NCBI RefSeq assembly: GCF_011397635.1 | Contig: NC_064761.1 | Location: 38,094,143-38,158,142 of the forward strand | Length of the DNA: 64,000 nucleotides | Direction of reading: 5' to 3' | From: Epinephelus fuscoguttatus | Lineage: Eukaryota; Chordata; Actinopteri; Perciformes; Serranidae | Shown: positions 1-12,179 of the stretch, in pieces | How positions within the stretch are numbered: position 1 is the stretch's first letter | Layout: every line of letters begins with the position of its first letter | The notes under the pieces: generated by a model | The model's database searches: none | Told to the model about the DNA's origin: nothing | Seen by the model: only the letters and a program-made list of their open reading frames with translations | Program-made: the position numbers and the translations under genes

Positions 1-45
1 ACTAGTTAAGATAACTCCCTGCGTGAACTTTAATCTCTTGTACTT

Positions 46-240
46 TCACAGCAGACGGGAGACAAGAGAAAGATCAGGCTTGAGATCTATGTTCACAGTC
101 TGTTTGGTGAAGTTTGGCGCCTGGGTTGTACCGAGAAGAAAGATTTCATCTATGAACACATTACATACTCGTCCATCGTGCATTTCTTTCTGCAACAGAA
201 GCACACCCTCATATTCTTGAGTAGTGTGTTAAAAGGGTAG
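46..240. other. Ambiguous exon-like open segment at the left edge
   Basis: This segment is open on both strands. On + a good acceptor (pyrimidine tract then CACAG, AG at 50-51) precedes 62 codons ending at TAG 238-240, containing RKIRLEIYVHSLFGEVWRL. On - a candidate acceptor (TTCTGTTGCAG, exon from 189) precedes 47 codons ending at TGA 48-46, containing NVFIDEIFLLGTTQAPNF. At most one reading is a real terminal exon. I do not recognise either protein and see no linked second exon in the window. Splice-site quality slightly favours + and composition does not decide. Confidence 0.25.
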
Positions 241-585
241 TAAATCTTTAGTTATCACACCATTATCAACAGGTTTTTTTAGGCACGCATGTATCTTGCA
301 CTGGCTGTCATATGACCCTCTCCAAGTATAAATCCACACACTTGGAGAGCCTAAAATTCAACTCCATGCTCAGCATTTATTACGCTTTCACTTTAATGAG
401 AAGCTTAGCACCTGATGCCACCGAGATCACACAACAAGATCAGCCTCTGCGGGTCATGTTCACAACACACTTTCAGCATAGAAACCTGCCCTTATGTTGG
501 ATAATTAAACTGTTGCAGTGCATTAAAGCTACATATGGTAACTTAATTCTGTTCCTTCGCCTCCCCTTCTGTGAAAAACAATCAT

Positions 586-1640
586 GTTCCTCCTCCTCTT
601 GGTAGTGCTTCTAATGGCATTTGCAAGAATCGACAATAGCTGTTGGAAAACAACCAATCAGAGCCAAGGAGTGCTCTGTGATTGATGATTCTGTTACTGT
701 GTTGCCGTTTTCTCACCTCAAATGAAAAATAAGAAAGTTTGCACCGGCTGGTGGGCAGTGTTTGGTAATGCTTTGTTTTCGCTTGATTGTTTTCAACATG
801 GCGGTCGTGACACAAACATGCTCATTTTACAGCTAAACAGTACACTAAGGGCGCATTTACACCAGGATAGCCCGGGGGACTCGGTTCGATTGGGCGGGGA
901 ATGCCGAAAAATTTCACACCTTCATTTGGTTTGGTTCACTTTCACACTGCACTTTTTAAAGTGGACCAAACCACCTGGGCAATGTCACGCCGTTCCGACA
1001 GCTGCTCGTTTGCGGGCGGTATTGCCCAAAACCACCACTGACGAGGAAGAAAAAAAAGCATGAGGAAGAAGAAAACCTGGCTCATCGATTGGCCAGGACC
1101 GAAAAAACAGCCGGCGTGGTCACCACAAAAACACCAAACACCAAAATGCACTGCGCTCTACGTCACGTCCTCTCTTTGGTTCACTTCCCTTCTTTGGTCC
1201 GCTAGATAGTCCGTGTGCATTTCCCACTGTAAGCGAACCACACCAGGGTTCACTTGAAAGTGAACTGAGGCCCCCAGTTTTCAAGAGGACCAGGGTTCGC
1301 TTGTTTGGTCTGCACCAGAGTTCAAATGAGCGTTCACACCACTCCAAACTTACCAAACTATCCGTGGAAGCAGACAGGGGTTCGTTTAAAGCAGACCAAA
1401 TAGCGGCAGTGTGAATGTGTCCTAAGATATGTTTATAAAAAATCTGAGGTGGGAAATAGGGCATGCGGTTAAAGAATCTTGATTCATACTCGATCAGCTG
1501 TGCCGAGTTTGACAGTTTGACCACAGTTCATGAGCAGTGATAGACAGCTGTGTTCGAGACTCCTCAGCTCTGAATGATTGCTTCCATTCAAGCGCAATGG
1601 ATTCTTGCAAATGCTATTAGAAGTACAAAGAGGAGGCAGT
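586..1640. mobile_element. Inverted-repeat DNA element, interrupted by a second element
   Basis: The outer ends are inverted copies of each other: about 588-632 (contains TCTAATGGCATTTGCAAGAA) against about 1597-1638 (contains TTCTTGCAAATGCTATTAGA). A related copy lies just downstream at 1775-2230 and lacks the 846-1432 insertion. No transposase is visible, so this is a non-autonomous element of unassigned superfamily. The short ORFs across it are not supported as genes. Confidence 0.5.
846..1432. mobile_element. Nested Harbinger-like non-autonomous element
   Basis: The termini are imperfect inverted repeats, GGGCGCATTTACAC on the left and the reverse complement GGACACATTCACAC on the right, each flanked by TAA as a candidate 3-bp target duplication. 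A TWA target is typical of PIF/Harbinger elements. The neighbouring copy near 1965-2010 carries the unoccupied sequence in inverted orientation (AAACAGTGACAAAGATATG on the opposite strand), which supports the boundaries. The interior is CpG-richer than its host and holds no intact protein. Confidence 0.5.
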
Positions 1641-1774
1641 AAAAGTTACTAACTACAGCTTTAAAGCTACAGTTGCTAACTTTTATTAAAGTAACTTTGT
1701 GTCATATTTGCTAAAACGGTAAAAATATTGTCAGAGAAAAACATGAGACACACAGTCAAAAATTCATATCCCTA

Positions 1775-2230
1775 CTCCCCCCTCTGACTGCTTCTCATGG
1801 CATTTGCTAGAACCAGATCGCAGTGCAGTCAGCAACAACCAGTCAGAGCAGTGTGAGTGTCTAATGCAGGTGTTAATCATGTCAACTGCCCCATGACCTA
1901 TGATCAAACCGTCAAACTAGTCAGCACTGATCAAATATGAATCAAGATTCTGTTTGTCACCTCCAGTGTTTTCAGAAACATATCTTTGTCACTGTTTAGC
2001 TGGAAAATGAGAAAGTAGTCTGGTCTGGTGGGCAGTGCTTGGTACTCCCGTTTAACTGTATCCAACATCTGAGGTGAGAAATAGACAATGCAGTAACAAA
2101 CAAAATCTTGATTCATATTTGATCAGTGCTGCCTAGTTTGACCGCAGTTAACAAGCGGTGGTTGACATGATTGACAACTGTATCTGAGACTCCTCCGCTC
2201 TTAGATATGCCACAAGGCAACAGAGTAGGC
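1775..2230. mobile_element. Second copy of the 586-1640 element family
   Basis: It shares blocks with the first copy: a CTTCTCATGGCATTTGCTAG terminus, CTGGTGGGCAGTG, CTTGATTCATA followed by GATCAG, and GAGACTCCTC. Its central block at about 1965-2010 is inverted relative to the first copy. No coding capacity was seen. Confidence 0.45.
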
Positions 2231-2239
2231 AGAGGAATA

Positions 2240-4140
2240 GGTTTTTTTCTCTCCACAGATGTGTCTCATTAAGTGCTGTGTGACTATAGAGACCATTTCA
2301 GCAAATATGAAAGAAGTTATTTTTTATAAAAGTGATCAACTGTAGCTTTAATTCGAGCTGGTCAAGAATCACGTTACATCAAAATGCATCAGCAGAGCCG
2401 GGTGATCTGATCACCCCATGCAACAACTCACAGTTTCATTTCCGTTTTAGATACCACCACTGACATTACACGAATACTACACCACACGCCATTAAAGCTA
2501 TTCTGCCATGTGTGAGCATCTGGTCAGAGTTGGATTGAATGTTTCAAGTTCAAGTCAACTATTTTGGTAAGAATATGGTGGAAAGAAATAACTTTTCCAA
2601 CTGTACCTCAGTGGAACATGCAGGACTAAACAAGGGAAGGCAATAATGAAAGTTACACAGGATTACCAGAACCCTGACTGTCTACACAAAGTGAAACTTA
2701 GTATTTTCAATCACTTTGAACCACTACATCTCATGTTATTTGGCATATGGTTTAGAAAACCACAATCAAAACAACAAATAGGACAATATCCAAACTGTCC
2801 TCAACAAAAATTCTCACTGGTGCTATTCTGCCTAAAACATCCAGTAGCAGTGGGCCTAAGGCCAAGTGCAACCGTGGGTTTCTTGGTGATTGTCAAGCTG
2901 AAAGTAAGCAGGACCCGTTTTTCTCATAAATCACATCATTTCTCCTGCCTGTGTAAATCTGTACTGATTTAAATAGTGAAGCATAACTAGCAGTGATCTT
3001 GTTAACACTGCCTCTGTCTCCTAAACTTGCAAAGTGACCTCACAACATTTGCCAAATAACTTCCTTTATCGCTCAAGTACATTTCTTGTAGGATAAATGC
3101 TCAGATTGTGTTGCAAGTGCATGGACCCAGTGTAAACAATTTATAGGCACCAGACACGTTTCAGAGTTGCCACAGTTTATCTTGGATGTGTACTGCAGCT
3201 GTCCACTCACAACCAGCAGACTTATCACTGTGACCTGACATGATCAGTGGATCTGACAGCTGGACACTTCAGTGCGCTGGATAAATAACATGCGGCTGTC
3301 ATTTGGCCCGTGACCAATCAAGTGGCAAGCTGGAACCAAACCCAGCATCAAAATCAAAACGCTGTCAGCCACGTTTGCAAATAACGGTCACCTGACAGAT
3401 TCAAACATTTCCTTTTCTTGAATCTAATTTGAGGAACTAGTGTCAGGCAGCCACGCAGCGACAGAGAGGCGATGCTGCCATTAGTGTTGTCAGAAATGTA
3501 TTATCTCCGGGTAAACCCCTTGAGATGTATCGTCTCATTTCTAAGACTCACCAAACAAATGGGAAACAGAACAGTTGAGACAAAACAAACATCCAGCAAA
3601 TAATCAAACAAACAACACAGTAAGTCACAACACAAACAGAACAAACGGAGAGAGTTACAACCTCAGACTAAGCACAATCAAAAGATAAAGGGTCCATCCA
3701 TAAATAAACATGGGACAAGCAATTTAAGATGAGATAAGCAGAATGCTGACAAACTTTACAATTAACTTAACTGAATCAGAAAAGCTTTTTAGCAGCTTCC
3801 CTTGATATGAAATGAGCCATAAAGAGGATCTGATCTGAGCGTCTTGGTGAGTAATATGTCATATGAGGAGCAGAACTTTGTTTTGGCAAAGCATTTACAA
3901 TAAACTGACACCACTGGAACTGACGTCTTGTATCTAAAAGGAGCCACCTGAGTGTTTAATATTGTGCAATGGTATTTAAAAGAGCATCCTAGTAAAAGTC
4001 TGCAGAGTCTGTTATAAATAATACTGAAGGTAAGATCAGTTTTAGAGGTGCTCACGTTAATGCTATCAGTGTAGTCCATTACTGATAGTATAAAGTATCT
4101 TTCTGACATTAAACCTAAAACAATGTCTTAAAACATTGTC
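2240..4140. other. No gene recognised
   Basis: Intergenic or intronic AT-rich DNA. The few short open frames here (including one of about 100 codons on - at 3789-4109) have no recognisable domain or coding bias. I see no splice-linked exon pair, RNA gene or clear mobile element. Confidence 0.4.
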
Positions 4141-4189
4141 TTTTAATTCAAATCATTTAAGATCATTCAGTAGCTGACACAAGCTAACA

Positions 4190-5040
4190 TTAGAGCTAGC
4201 CATGATGCTAACAAGCTGCTCCTTCCGTCTCTGCCTTGTATTATTTTGCATGTTTGGTGTTAGCTTAACTTAGCCTTATATGGACGGGGTGACAACATGA
4301 CAACAAGCTACAAACGAAGCTAACGTTTACTGTAACGTTAAAGGCCACATATAGTTAGCTAACGGAAGGTAGCACTTTCATTCTGAACTAACGCTATGTG
4401 CCAGTTCAACCGTCAACCTGACCCAGCGCTCAGTGACATTTCGTTAATGGCAGAGATAAGTAAGTACAGTTGAGCGGTGTTGGAGAGGTGTTAATGTCAG
4501 CGAGGCAGCAGGCTAGCTGTGTTAAAGTTGGCCCGTTGATGTAACCTCAACCCACACTTCGTAGAAATGTCTACGGAAGTTAGCGCTAGTTAGCTAATGC
4601 GGACGTAGCCAGCTAAGTTACAAACCTTGTTTATTGGCCCGCGTCGTGTGAATAAAAGCAATAAATAACATCCTCAATAATCCGATACATGGTGTTCTTG
4701 TTCTTGTGTTTGAGTGGCGAGAACTCTGGGCTCTTTCTTGACTCGCCATGCTGCAGTTCTGTCTGTTACGATAACAACCGAGCGAGTGAGCGGACATGCC
4801 CGTGTAAACCTCTGCTGACTCTGTCAATCATAGCCGTGAAGGAAAAAAAACTGAGCAGCAGCTAACTACTGAACAGGACGTTGGCCTCTCTTCTTCTTCT
4901 TCTTCTGCTGCTGCTTCTTCTTCTTCTACTCTTTCTCTTCCGCTTCATGGGTGACGCGTCACAGGCTGACACACAGCGGTGTGTGCTGCTGCCTGCTGCA
5001 GCGGAGTGAACGGGCTCTACATCACAGTAACTCATTAACA
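4190..5040 (-). promoter_or_regulatory. Promoter-like CpG-richer region, possible 5' end of an unknown gene
   Basis: CpG content rises around 4560-5000 and there is a CRE-like palindrome GTGACGCGTCAC at about 4949-4960. On - an ATG at about 4749 opens 44 codons ending near 4618, and a weak donor-like AAG/GTTTGT sits near 4625. On + there is a strong donor (ATAA/GTAAGTAC) at about 4463 after a short open frame. Neither strand gives a protein I recognise, and the promoter call rests on composition and the CRE-like site. It could instead be a CpG-bearing repeat remnant. Confidence 0.3.
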
Positions 5041-5044
5041 TCAT

Positions 5045-6780
5045 TATCTTAATTTAATTTAGTTTAATTTAATTTAATGTTATTTTATTTTTATATATTT
5101 TATTGATTTTTTTTCAATAATCTGTTTATTGTTTTCAACATTATACAAAGATAAACATATAGAATAGTAACTCATTCAAAAAATTCAGTTTTATCTCATT
5201 TTTATATATTTTATTTAATTTTTTTTCAATGTTTTGTTTATTAAGTTTTCAATATTATACAAAAATAAACACATGGACATTATTATTATACATTATTCAT
5301 TTAATTTAATCTAATTTAATTTAATTTTATTTAATCTAATCTAATCTTATTTAATATTATTTTATTTTTATATATTTTATTCATTTTTTTCAATAATCTG
5401 TTTATTGTTTTCGACATTATACAAAAATAAACACAAAGAATAGAAACACATTCCAGAAAAGTCTACATTATTCATTTAATTAAATTTTATTTAATCTAAT
5501 TTAATTTAATCTAATCTTATTTAATTTAATGTTATTTTATCTTATTTTTATATATTTTATTGATTTCAATAATCTGTTTATTGTTTTCAACATTATACAA
5601 AAATAAACACACAGAATAGTAACTCATTCAAAAAAAGTTTACATTATTCATTTAATTTAATCTAATTTAATTTTATTTTATTTAATCTAATCTTATTTAA
5701 TGTTATTTTATTTTTATATATTTTATTCATTTTTTTCAATAATCTGTTTATTGTTTTCAACATAATACATAAATAAACACAAAGAATAGTAACACATTCA
5801 AAAAAAGTTTACATTACTCATTTAATTAATTTTATTTAATCTTATTCAATTTAATCTAATCTAATCTAATTTTATTTTATTTTATTTTTTATATATTTTA
5901 TTCATTTTTTCAATAATATGTTTATTAAGTTTTCAACATTATACTAAAATAAACACATAGAGTAGTAACTTGTTAAAAAAAAGTTTATGTTATTCATTTA
6001 ATTTAATCTAATTTAATTTAATCTAATTTTATTTTATTTTATTTTATTTTATTTTTTATATATTTTATTCATTTTTTTCCAATAATCTGTTTATTAAGTT
6101 TTCAACATTATACTAAAATAAACACATAGAGTAGTAACTCATTCAAAAAAAGCTTACATTATTCATTTAATTTAATGTAATTTAATCTAATCTAATCTAA
6201 TCTAATCTAATTTTATTTTATTTTATTTTTTATATATTTTATTCAATTTTTTTCAATTATCTGTTTATTAAGTTTTCAACATTATACTAAAATAAACACA
6301 TAGAGTCATAACTCATTCAAAAAATGTTTACATTATTAATTTAATTTAATTTACTTTAAGTTAATTAATTTAATTTAATTCAGTTTTATCTTATTATTAT
6401 ATATTTTATTTAATTTTTTCAGTGATTTGTTTATTAAGTTTTCAATATTATACAAAAATAAACACATGGAATACAATATGTATGAATGTTTACAAAAGTC
6501 TTGCAGTTTCTCACAGCAGTATATACTGCTGCCTGCTGCAGTGGAGTGAACAGGCACAGTCACAGTAACTCATTCAAAAAAAATGTTTACATTATTAACT
6601 TAATTGAATTTAATTTAATCCAATTCCATTTAATTTAATTCAATATATTTTTATTTAATTCTTTTCAACAATCTGTTTATTAAGTTTTCAACATTATACA
6701 ATAAAGAACACAGAATACATACAATATGTATGAATGTTTACAAAAGTCTTGGAATTTCTTTAAAATACATACATGCATGG
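5045..6780. repeat. AT-rich tandem array, ~170-bp unit, about 9-10 copies
   Basis: The landmark (A)ATCTGTTTATT recurs at about 5121, 5233, 5397, 5573, 5743, 5917, 6085, 6259, 6427 and 6671. Most intervals are 164-176 bp, with a short first and a long last step. Each unit has the order TATATATTTTATTCATTTTT, TCTGTTTATT, TTTTCAACATTATACAAAA, AGTAACTCATTC, then runs of TTTAAT/CTAAT. The long unit (6513-6577) carries a block also found just outside the array at about 4977-5036 (CTGCTGCCTGCTGCAG, GGAGTGAAC, CACAGTAACTCATT), so array and flank share an ancestor. Confidence 0.8.
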
Positions 6781-7095
6781 TGACAAGCTGTGTCAAAACA
6801 GTTGAAAAATTATAGCACACACACACACTCACACATGAAGACAAAAATAAATAAATAGGGACACAAACAGCAATAATAAATAAATGAAAAAAATGAAAAG
6901 GGAAAATACGAAAAGAAAAAAGAATAATTTACATTGGGGGACTATATGACAGACACTGTTACAAGTCCTTCATTGCATACAGTATATTACATTTACTTTG
7001 TCTTTATTAAGTTTAAATGACTTTTATTGCAGAGGTTGCTATTATTCTTCACCAGTTATGTCCACCAGTAAGATAAATCATTACCCCTAAGATAT

Positions 7096-7170
7096 CTGAA
7101 AAATTGAATTGAATTTCCCCTCAGGGATTAATAAAGTATATAAAATAAAAAATAAAATAAAAAAATATCT
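7096..7170 (+). repeat. Non-LTR-type 3' tail fragment
   Basis: The sequence GAATTTCCCCTCAGGGATTA followed by ATAAAGTAT and an A-rich run resembles the 3' terminus shared by fish LINEs and their SINEs. A second example lies at about 23183-23232. Confidence 0.45.
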
Positions 7171-7254
7171 TATAAATGGGCCCCAGATACATTGAAACCA
7201 TTCTTGTTTATTCCTGATTGTGTATGTAATTTTTTCCAAAGGAAAACATAAACT

Positions 7255-7410
7255 AGGTGTCAGCAACCTTAACTATCAAAAGAGACGTTTTTGACCAAAA
7301 ATGATTTTAAAAAATCTGCTTGGAGCCACAAAACATATTTGAGCCTTATGGTAACACTGCATATTAAGTCTAAATTAGCCTTTCAACATTAAAAATAGAT
7401 ATAAATTAGC
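7255..7410. repeat. Possible hAT-derived fragment
   Basis: The motif GTCAGCAACC...TATCAAAAGAGACG...GAGCCACAAA resembles the ends of a hAT-like family common in fish. Only one end is seen and no transposase is present. Confidence 0.3.
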
Positions 7411-8209
7411 ATTGAAAAATCTGTTTTACCATGAACACAGCCTATGTCCTTGCACCTACTGTTATGTTATTTCAGTCTTCAAGATAAATACTACAACACG
7501 TGGTTGCTGTTGGAAAGTAAAATCAGGCTAATGGTTAATGGTTGACGACAATAAAGGTAAAAGATTGTTGATAAACTCAGATAATATGAGACCAGCTTTT
7601 AAACATGATAAGCCATGTTGTGTTTGGTAAAGACAACACTCTGTGGAGTGTTTGGGCGTGTGACTTACAGTTTGGCCTCTGGCCGTAAAGGCAGTTGACC
7701 TTTACTGAGAGGTGAATCCATGAATAGAAACAGGAGTAATTATTGTAATTTATTGTTGACAGGGTGTCATGTTTCCCTCTTAGTCTTGGTACAATGAAAG
7801 GAAAATTTGCCAGCTTTTTTGGGGCTAGAGGGAATATTTCTTGACATCCACCATCAGCAGATTGTATTACTGAAGAGCACTCGTAGTGAGACACAAATAT
7901 ATTACTTGTTTGATAATAACAAGGGTGACAAAGGTTCGCTATCTTCTGCTGGGTGTAACTCTTCTTCTAATTATCAGTACAACCCTGTCAATGTGCTTTT
8001 TCTGTGGCAGAGGAAGATCAAAAGTGATTCCTGATAATGCGCTCTGGTTTTGAGTTTTGCTACTGTCACTGAACCATCGCTGATTATCACAGATTTTGAT
8101 TTGTTTGCATACAACATTCATAACAATGTTTTCTTTGCACAGCTGTAAGCTAACTGTGTGATTCATTAGGTTTAGTCATTAGTGTGGCAAACCAAAACCA
8201 CGGACAAGA

Positions 8210-8715
8210 GGTTCAGATACTATTAAGGCATCTCCTCCTGAGACCTGAACTTTTGTTTGGTATGCATTTGAATTTCTCCTCGCTATTTGGGACCAGTAGG
8301 ACCTGATAAGTATAGAAAACTCAACACTGTCAACTATAGTTAAGTCCCAACGTCCCTGATTAACAGCGTCTTAGCTTGTTACTGTTGCTAAAATTGGTCA
8401 AATTTGTTGCCATTTCAAACTATGAACTACATTAATTATAAATAAACACTTCCATTCATAAAATGTGATCAGGTTTTGGACCTTGTCCACTTTTGTGTCG
8501 GGATCAGTTGCAAACTGACTTGGCAGAGATGGCTGCCATCTTGTTTTTACATGGATTAGTGTATTGTGCTCTTACTGCCACTAGATGGCACAAAAAGTGT
8601 CCACGAACGAGGACAACAGGTCTAAGTTAAGTAGAATGAAGTATAAGGTCAAGTAAATCCAAAACTTGATGTCCACATATGAGGACACAGGAGGATATAC
8701 ACACAGGAAGCAGTG
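8210..8715 (+). repeat. Dispersed repeat, related in reverse to 31190-32800
   Basis: Shared blocks with the reverse complement of the later copy include AACTTTTGTTTGGTATGCAT, GATCTGATAAGTAT-like, TTGGCAGAGATGGCTGCCAT, GGCACAAAAAGTGTCCACGA and GAGGACAACAGGTCTAAGT. The end reads as a CATATGAGGACAC / GAGGA motif. This copy lacks the 1.1-kb interior found at 31320-32470, so it is either a deletion derivative or the ancestral short form. Confidence 0.5.
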
Positions 8716-9009
8716 CTATATTAACAATATGATTTTTGTTAGAACAAAAATATTTTCTTGAATCAAACCAGCTTCATGCAGGAAGGAACAGGTTGGTTAC
8801 AAACATCTCCACAATGGGTTAACAAAGCAAAGAAACACATCAGCCCATGGCGCTTCATGTTGCCAGGGTGAGCAAAACCAACAAAGAAAAGAAAGACAAC
8901 ATCAAGGCAGTGGCTCACTCGTTACCCGCAACTGCTCAGGAAGCTCTTGTGGCAGCAATCTGTTATACTTTTGTTTTGATCCAGGGGGACATATTGGCAA
9001 CTGTAGTTC

Positions 9010-9575
9010 TCCTGTACACTCGGGAACATGGATGTATGAAGAGAACTGGATACAGCGCTGGAGATGGAGCCCCATTCATTCTTATGAAAGTTGCTCAGTG
9101 GTGCATGAAGCCAAAGAAGTTCAACTGCCTCGTACAGAATTACCCAAATGATCAGCGCAGCTTTCGCACAGTTTGGCCCATAGAGCAGGCAGACTAGAGA
9201 CCTCCGCCAATCGAGGTGGCTACAACCGGTTTAGCACCCCGCTAACTTGAATGGGGATAAAATGATTCAATTATGTGGCTCCTGTAGACTTCCCAGATGT
9301 TATCGAACTGAATGGATCAAATCCCGATCATGGATAGAGTCATTTCATGGGGGTTGTGATCTTAAAAAAAAATGTATCCACTGATTTACAGATGTCTCTT
9401 TTGCCATGTAAGTCAATGGGAAACAAGTCTTTTCCACCATGTGGCCACCAAGTAAATTGGCTTTAAAGCCTGGCGCACTTCCTTAGAGCCTGCTTGGAAC
9501 ACTGGAGATGTTTCAGCTGGTTGCAGTCTGCAGTCTCACCACTAGATGCCACTAAATCCTACACACTACACCTTT
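9010..9575. mobile_element. Fragment of a TTAA-target DNA element family
   Basis: The right end reads CACTAGATGCCACTAAATCC then TACACACTACACCTTTAA, like the ends of the better-preserved element at 58731-59417. The body (GAAGAGAACTGGATACAGCG, GAAAGTTGCTCAGTGG) recurs at 22810-22900, and the part around 9380-9500 recurs at 23330-23470. The 116-codon open frame at 8847-9197 overlaps this repeat and is not supported as a gene. Confidence 0.5.
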
Positions 9576-9599
9576 AAGGGAAGTTTTGAATGCAGAATT

Positions 9600-9700
9600 T
9601 TTTACCTGTAGTGATGTATTTTCACAGTATGGTACTTTTTTTAGTACTTTTACTCAAGTAAAGGATCTGAATACTTCTTCCACCACTGCAAGGTAGTATT
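9600..9700 (-). repeat. Fragment of the CAGTGGTGGAAGAAGTA repeat family
   Basis: GTACTTTTACTCAAGTAAAG followed by GATCTGAATACTTCTTCCAC and CACTG is the reverse complement of the end seen at 16625 and 21656. It is truncated, with no coding content. Confidence 0.5.
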
Positions 9701-11575
9701 ATTCCATGATGACAATACTTTAAGGATGCAACAAACAATTATTTTTACTATTGAACATATGCAAATATGACTGATTGTTCAGTGAATGCAACTGTTGTCT
9801 GACAAACAGTGGAAAACCAGGAGATGGTTAGTTTTCTATGACAGAACATTAGGAAACTTGTTAATATGCACAACTGATGGGCTGGTACCGGTGAGTTTGT
9901 TGTATTTTTGCTTTTAACTGACGTCATCAATTATCAAATTTGTTGCCAAAACATTTTCTGTGTGTTGACTGATCCTTCAGCTAATCTCTTCAGCTGTAGA
10001 ACACTTGTTGGTTTACTGGGTGCCTGGGGCAACAGTCAAACTGTCGTGTATAGGGGGGGTTAATAGGGTTAATTTCTGCCCCAGGGGCCCCACAGGAGGT
10101 CAGCTGAGGATCGTTTACTTGTTGCTGTGGCCTGCGGCTAATGAAGGAAGCAGGTATCCTGACTGACAGCAGAGTTTGGAAACAGTCAGACCCACCTTCC
10201 ACTAACTTTATTCAAGTAAGAATTTACAGCAGCACAGATCACAGCACACACAGGAATGTTCACATTCAAGTTTCTGTGAAGCAATCCATCATCAATCCAT
10301 CCAGCAGAGTGTCACAAGCATCAAGGCAGGTGTTCATTTTAAAGCTAATTTATTGCTGTCTGTCATCTCTGAGAGATGCTTTGCTTCACTCATAAACAGA
10401 GGGAGTTGAGATGGTGTGAATATTTAGAACACACGCTACACAGCAAACAATGAGTTTACACAGTGAACACGTTCATTATAATTACACCTAAGCATGCTAT
10501 GGTTTTATTAATGTTCTGACTTATCTATGGGAAAGTTTGGGGTTATTGTTGACTGGGAGAAAAGTTGGTTTGGGACAAGCTGCTAAAACCAACCAACAGG
10601 TAAAACCAGATTCATAAAAATGGTGCAGAGGTGTGTAATGTTCTGTGTGTACAGTATGTGTGCATAATGCTGTAGCAGAGCTATACAAACAACTACGCCC
10701 CTTATTAAGTGGCTAAATATGGAGGTTATATTATTCTAATATTCACGACAACACAAAGAAAATAATAATAATTAATATCTTGAAGAAAAAAGATATGTGT
10801 GGCTGCACTGTAGTTGTGCCAAATTATAGTTACATAACACAAGTGCCACACCTAAAGCCATTGTTGATGCTTTATATCTGTGTTTTTCCCTCCTATTAAA
10901 AGTCAAAATGTCATCATGACAAAGGTCTGTTTATTAACCATCACTGAACCAGCTCTAAGAACACATGGTTGAGCTGGTGAGTGTCATTTCTAAAGCTTCC
11001 TGCAGAGGGCAGAGATGTAATAAAATACATCTGACAGAGCAGGGCTTTACTTAATTAAATGTCTCCATCTCCATTTAGGCTGAGAACAATCAGGCATTTT
11101 AATTTGAGACAGGTAGGGAAAGAGTGAATAGTTTGCAACATGACTTGTACTTACAGTTTGCTCCTTGTTTGACACTGGAATAGAAAAGTGGAAAAAATAA
11201 GTTGTGGAGGGGGTTAGTTAGTGTGATAAATGGGACTATAGTCTTGCAAATCTTTCTGACTCACTGACTTTCATCCATTTTTGCGTCAAGAATTGGTACT
11301 GCAGTTTTTGTTCTCATGCATATGGACGCTCTGTCCTCCCATTTAGTCCTTTCTTACTTTTTAATGTACTGTTCATTACACACCTGCACATACGTTCCCG
11401 TTTATTTTAAAATACTTGCACATCACTGTGAGTATATATACACTCTAAGAAATTATTCATGTGGTTAAAGGATAATGCTTAAATTAAAGAAGTTTTTCAG
11501 CATAAAGAATTACATTTGTTACATTAATGTGTTTTAGTCAGTTGACAACTTATTTTTAAGAAATTGGTCAAAATC
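9700..11575. other. No gene recognised
   Basis: No exon, RNA gene or confident repeat boundary was seen. Short open frames here lack domains. A few simple A/T runs are present. Confidence 0.4.
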
Positions 11576-11975
11576 CAAAACACTTCGACATTTTTGAGTA
11601 GGACGGAATTAAAGTAAATAAGTTAGAATATCTTAAATAAAATAATTTGACCACTTAAAATCACCAAAACTTTTGATAATTACTGAGTTGGGTTAACATA
11701 ATTAAGCTTTTCCAGGTCAAAGCAAATCTTGTTGGTTGTACAAAAACATACTGAATGTGTCAGATGATGAGAGACTCATAGAACTGACTCGATGTCAGAT
11801 TTGGAACTACTTAAAAAGCTGCATGCAAATTATTACACTTTTTTTCAATCAAAAACATTTTTGAATAGGACGGAACTAAAGTAAATAAGTTAGAATATCT
11901 TAAATAAAATAATTTGTCCACTAAATATCACCACAACTTTTGGATAAATATTAAGTTGACTGAACTTAATTAGAC
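11576..11975. repeat. Diverged direct repeat, two copies
   Basis: About 130 bp at 11576-11705 recurs at 11848-11974. Both contain TAGGACGGAA(T/C)TAAAGTAAA, AAGTTAGAATATCTTAAATA and ATCACCA(A/C)AACTTTT. They are separated by about 140 bp that is not repeated. They are probably the two arms of a decayed element. Confidence 0.6.
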
Positions 11976-12170
11976 AGACAGACAACCACTCACACCTACG
12001 GACAATTTAGAGTCACCAATTAACCTGCATGTTTTTAGACTGTGGGAGGAAGCTGGAGTACCCAGAGAAAACCCACACTGACACGAGGAGAACATACAAA
12101 CTCCACACAGAAGGGCTCCCCCACCCTGGGTTTGAACCAAGAACCCTCTTGCTGTGAGGCCTACATGGAT
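11970..12170 (+). repeat. Interspersed repeat (GGACAATTTAGAGTCACC family)
   Basis: The block CTACGGACAATTTAGAGTCA, GACTGTGGGAGGAAGCTGGA, AGAAAACCCACACTGACACG is widespread in fish genomes. A second copy is at 55670-55890. The short ORFs on either strand are repeat-derived. Confidence 0.65.
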
Positions 12171-12179
12171 TTCAACCAT

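Noticed and set aside
8847..9197. 116-codon open frame on +
   Set aside because: It overlaps a dispersed repeat that recurs at 22.8 kb with frameshifts, and no protein family is recognised.
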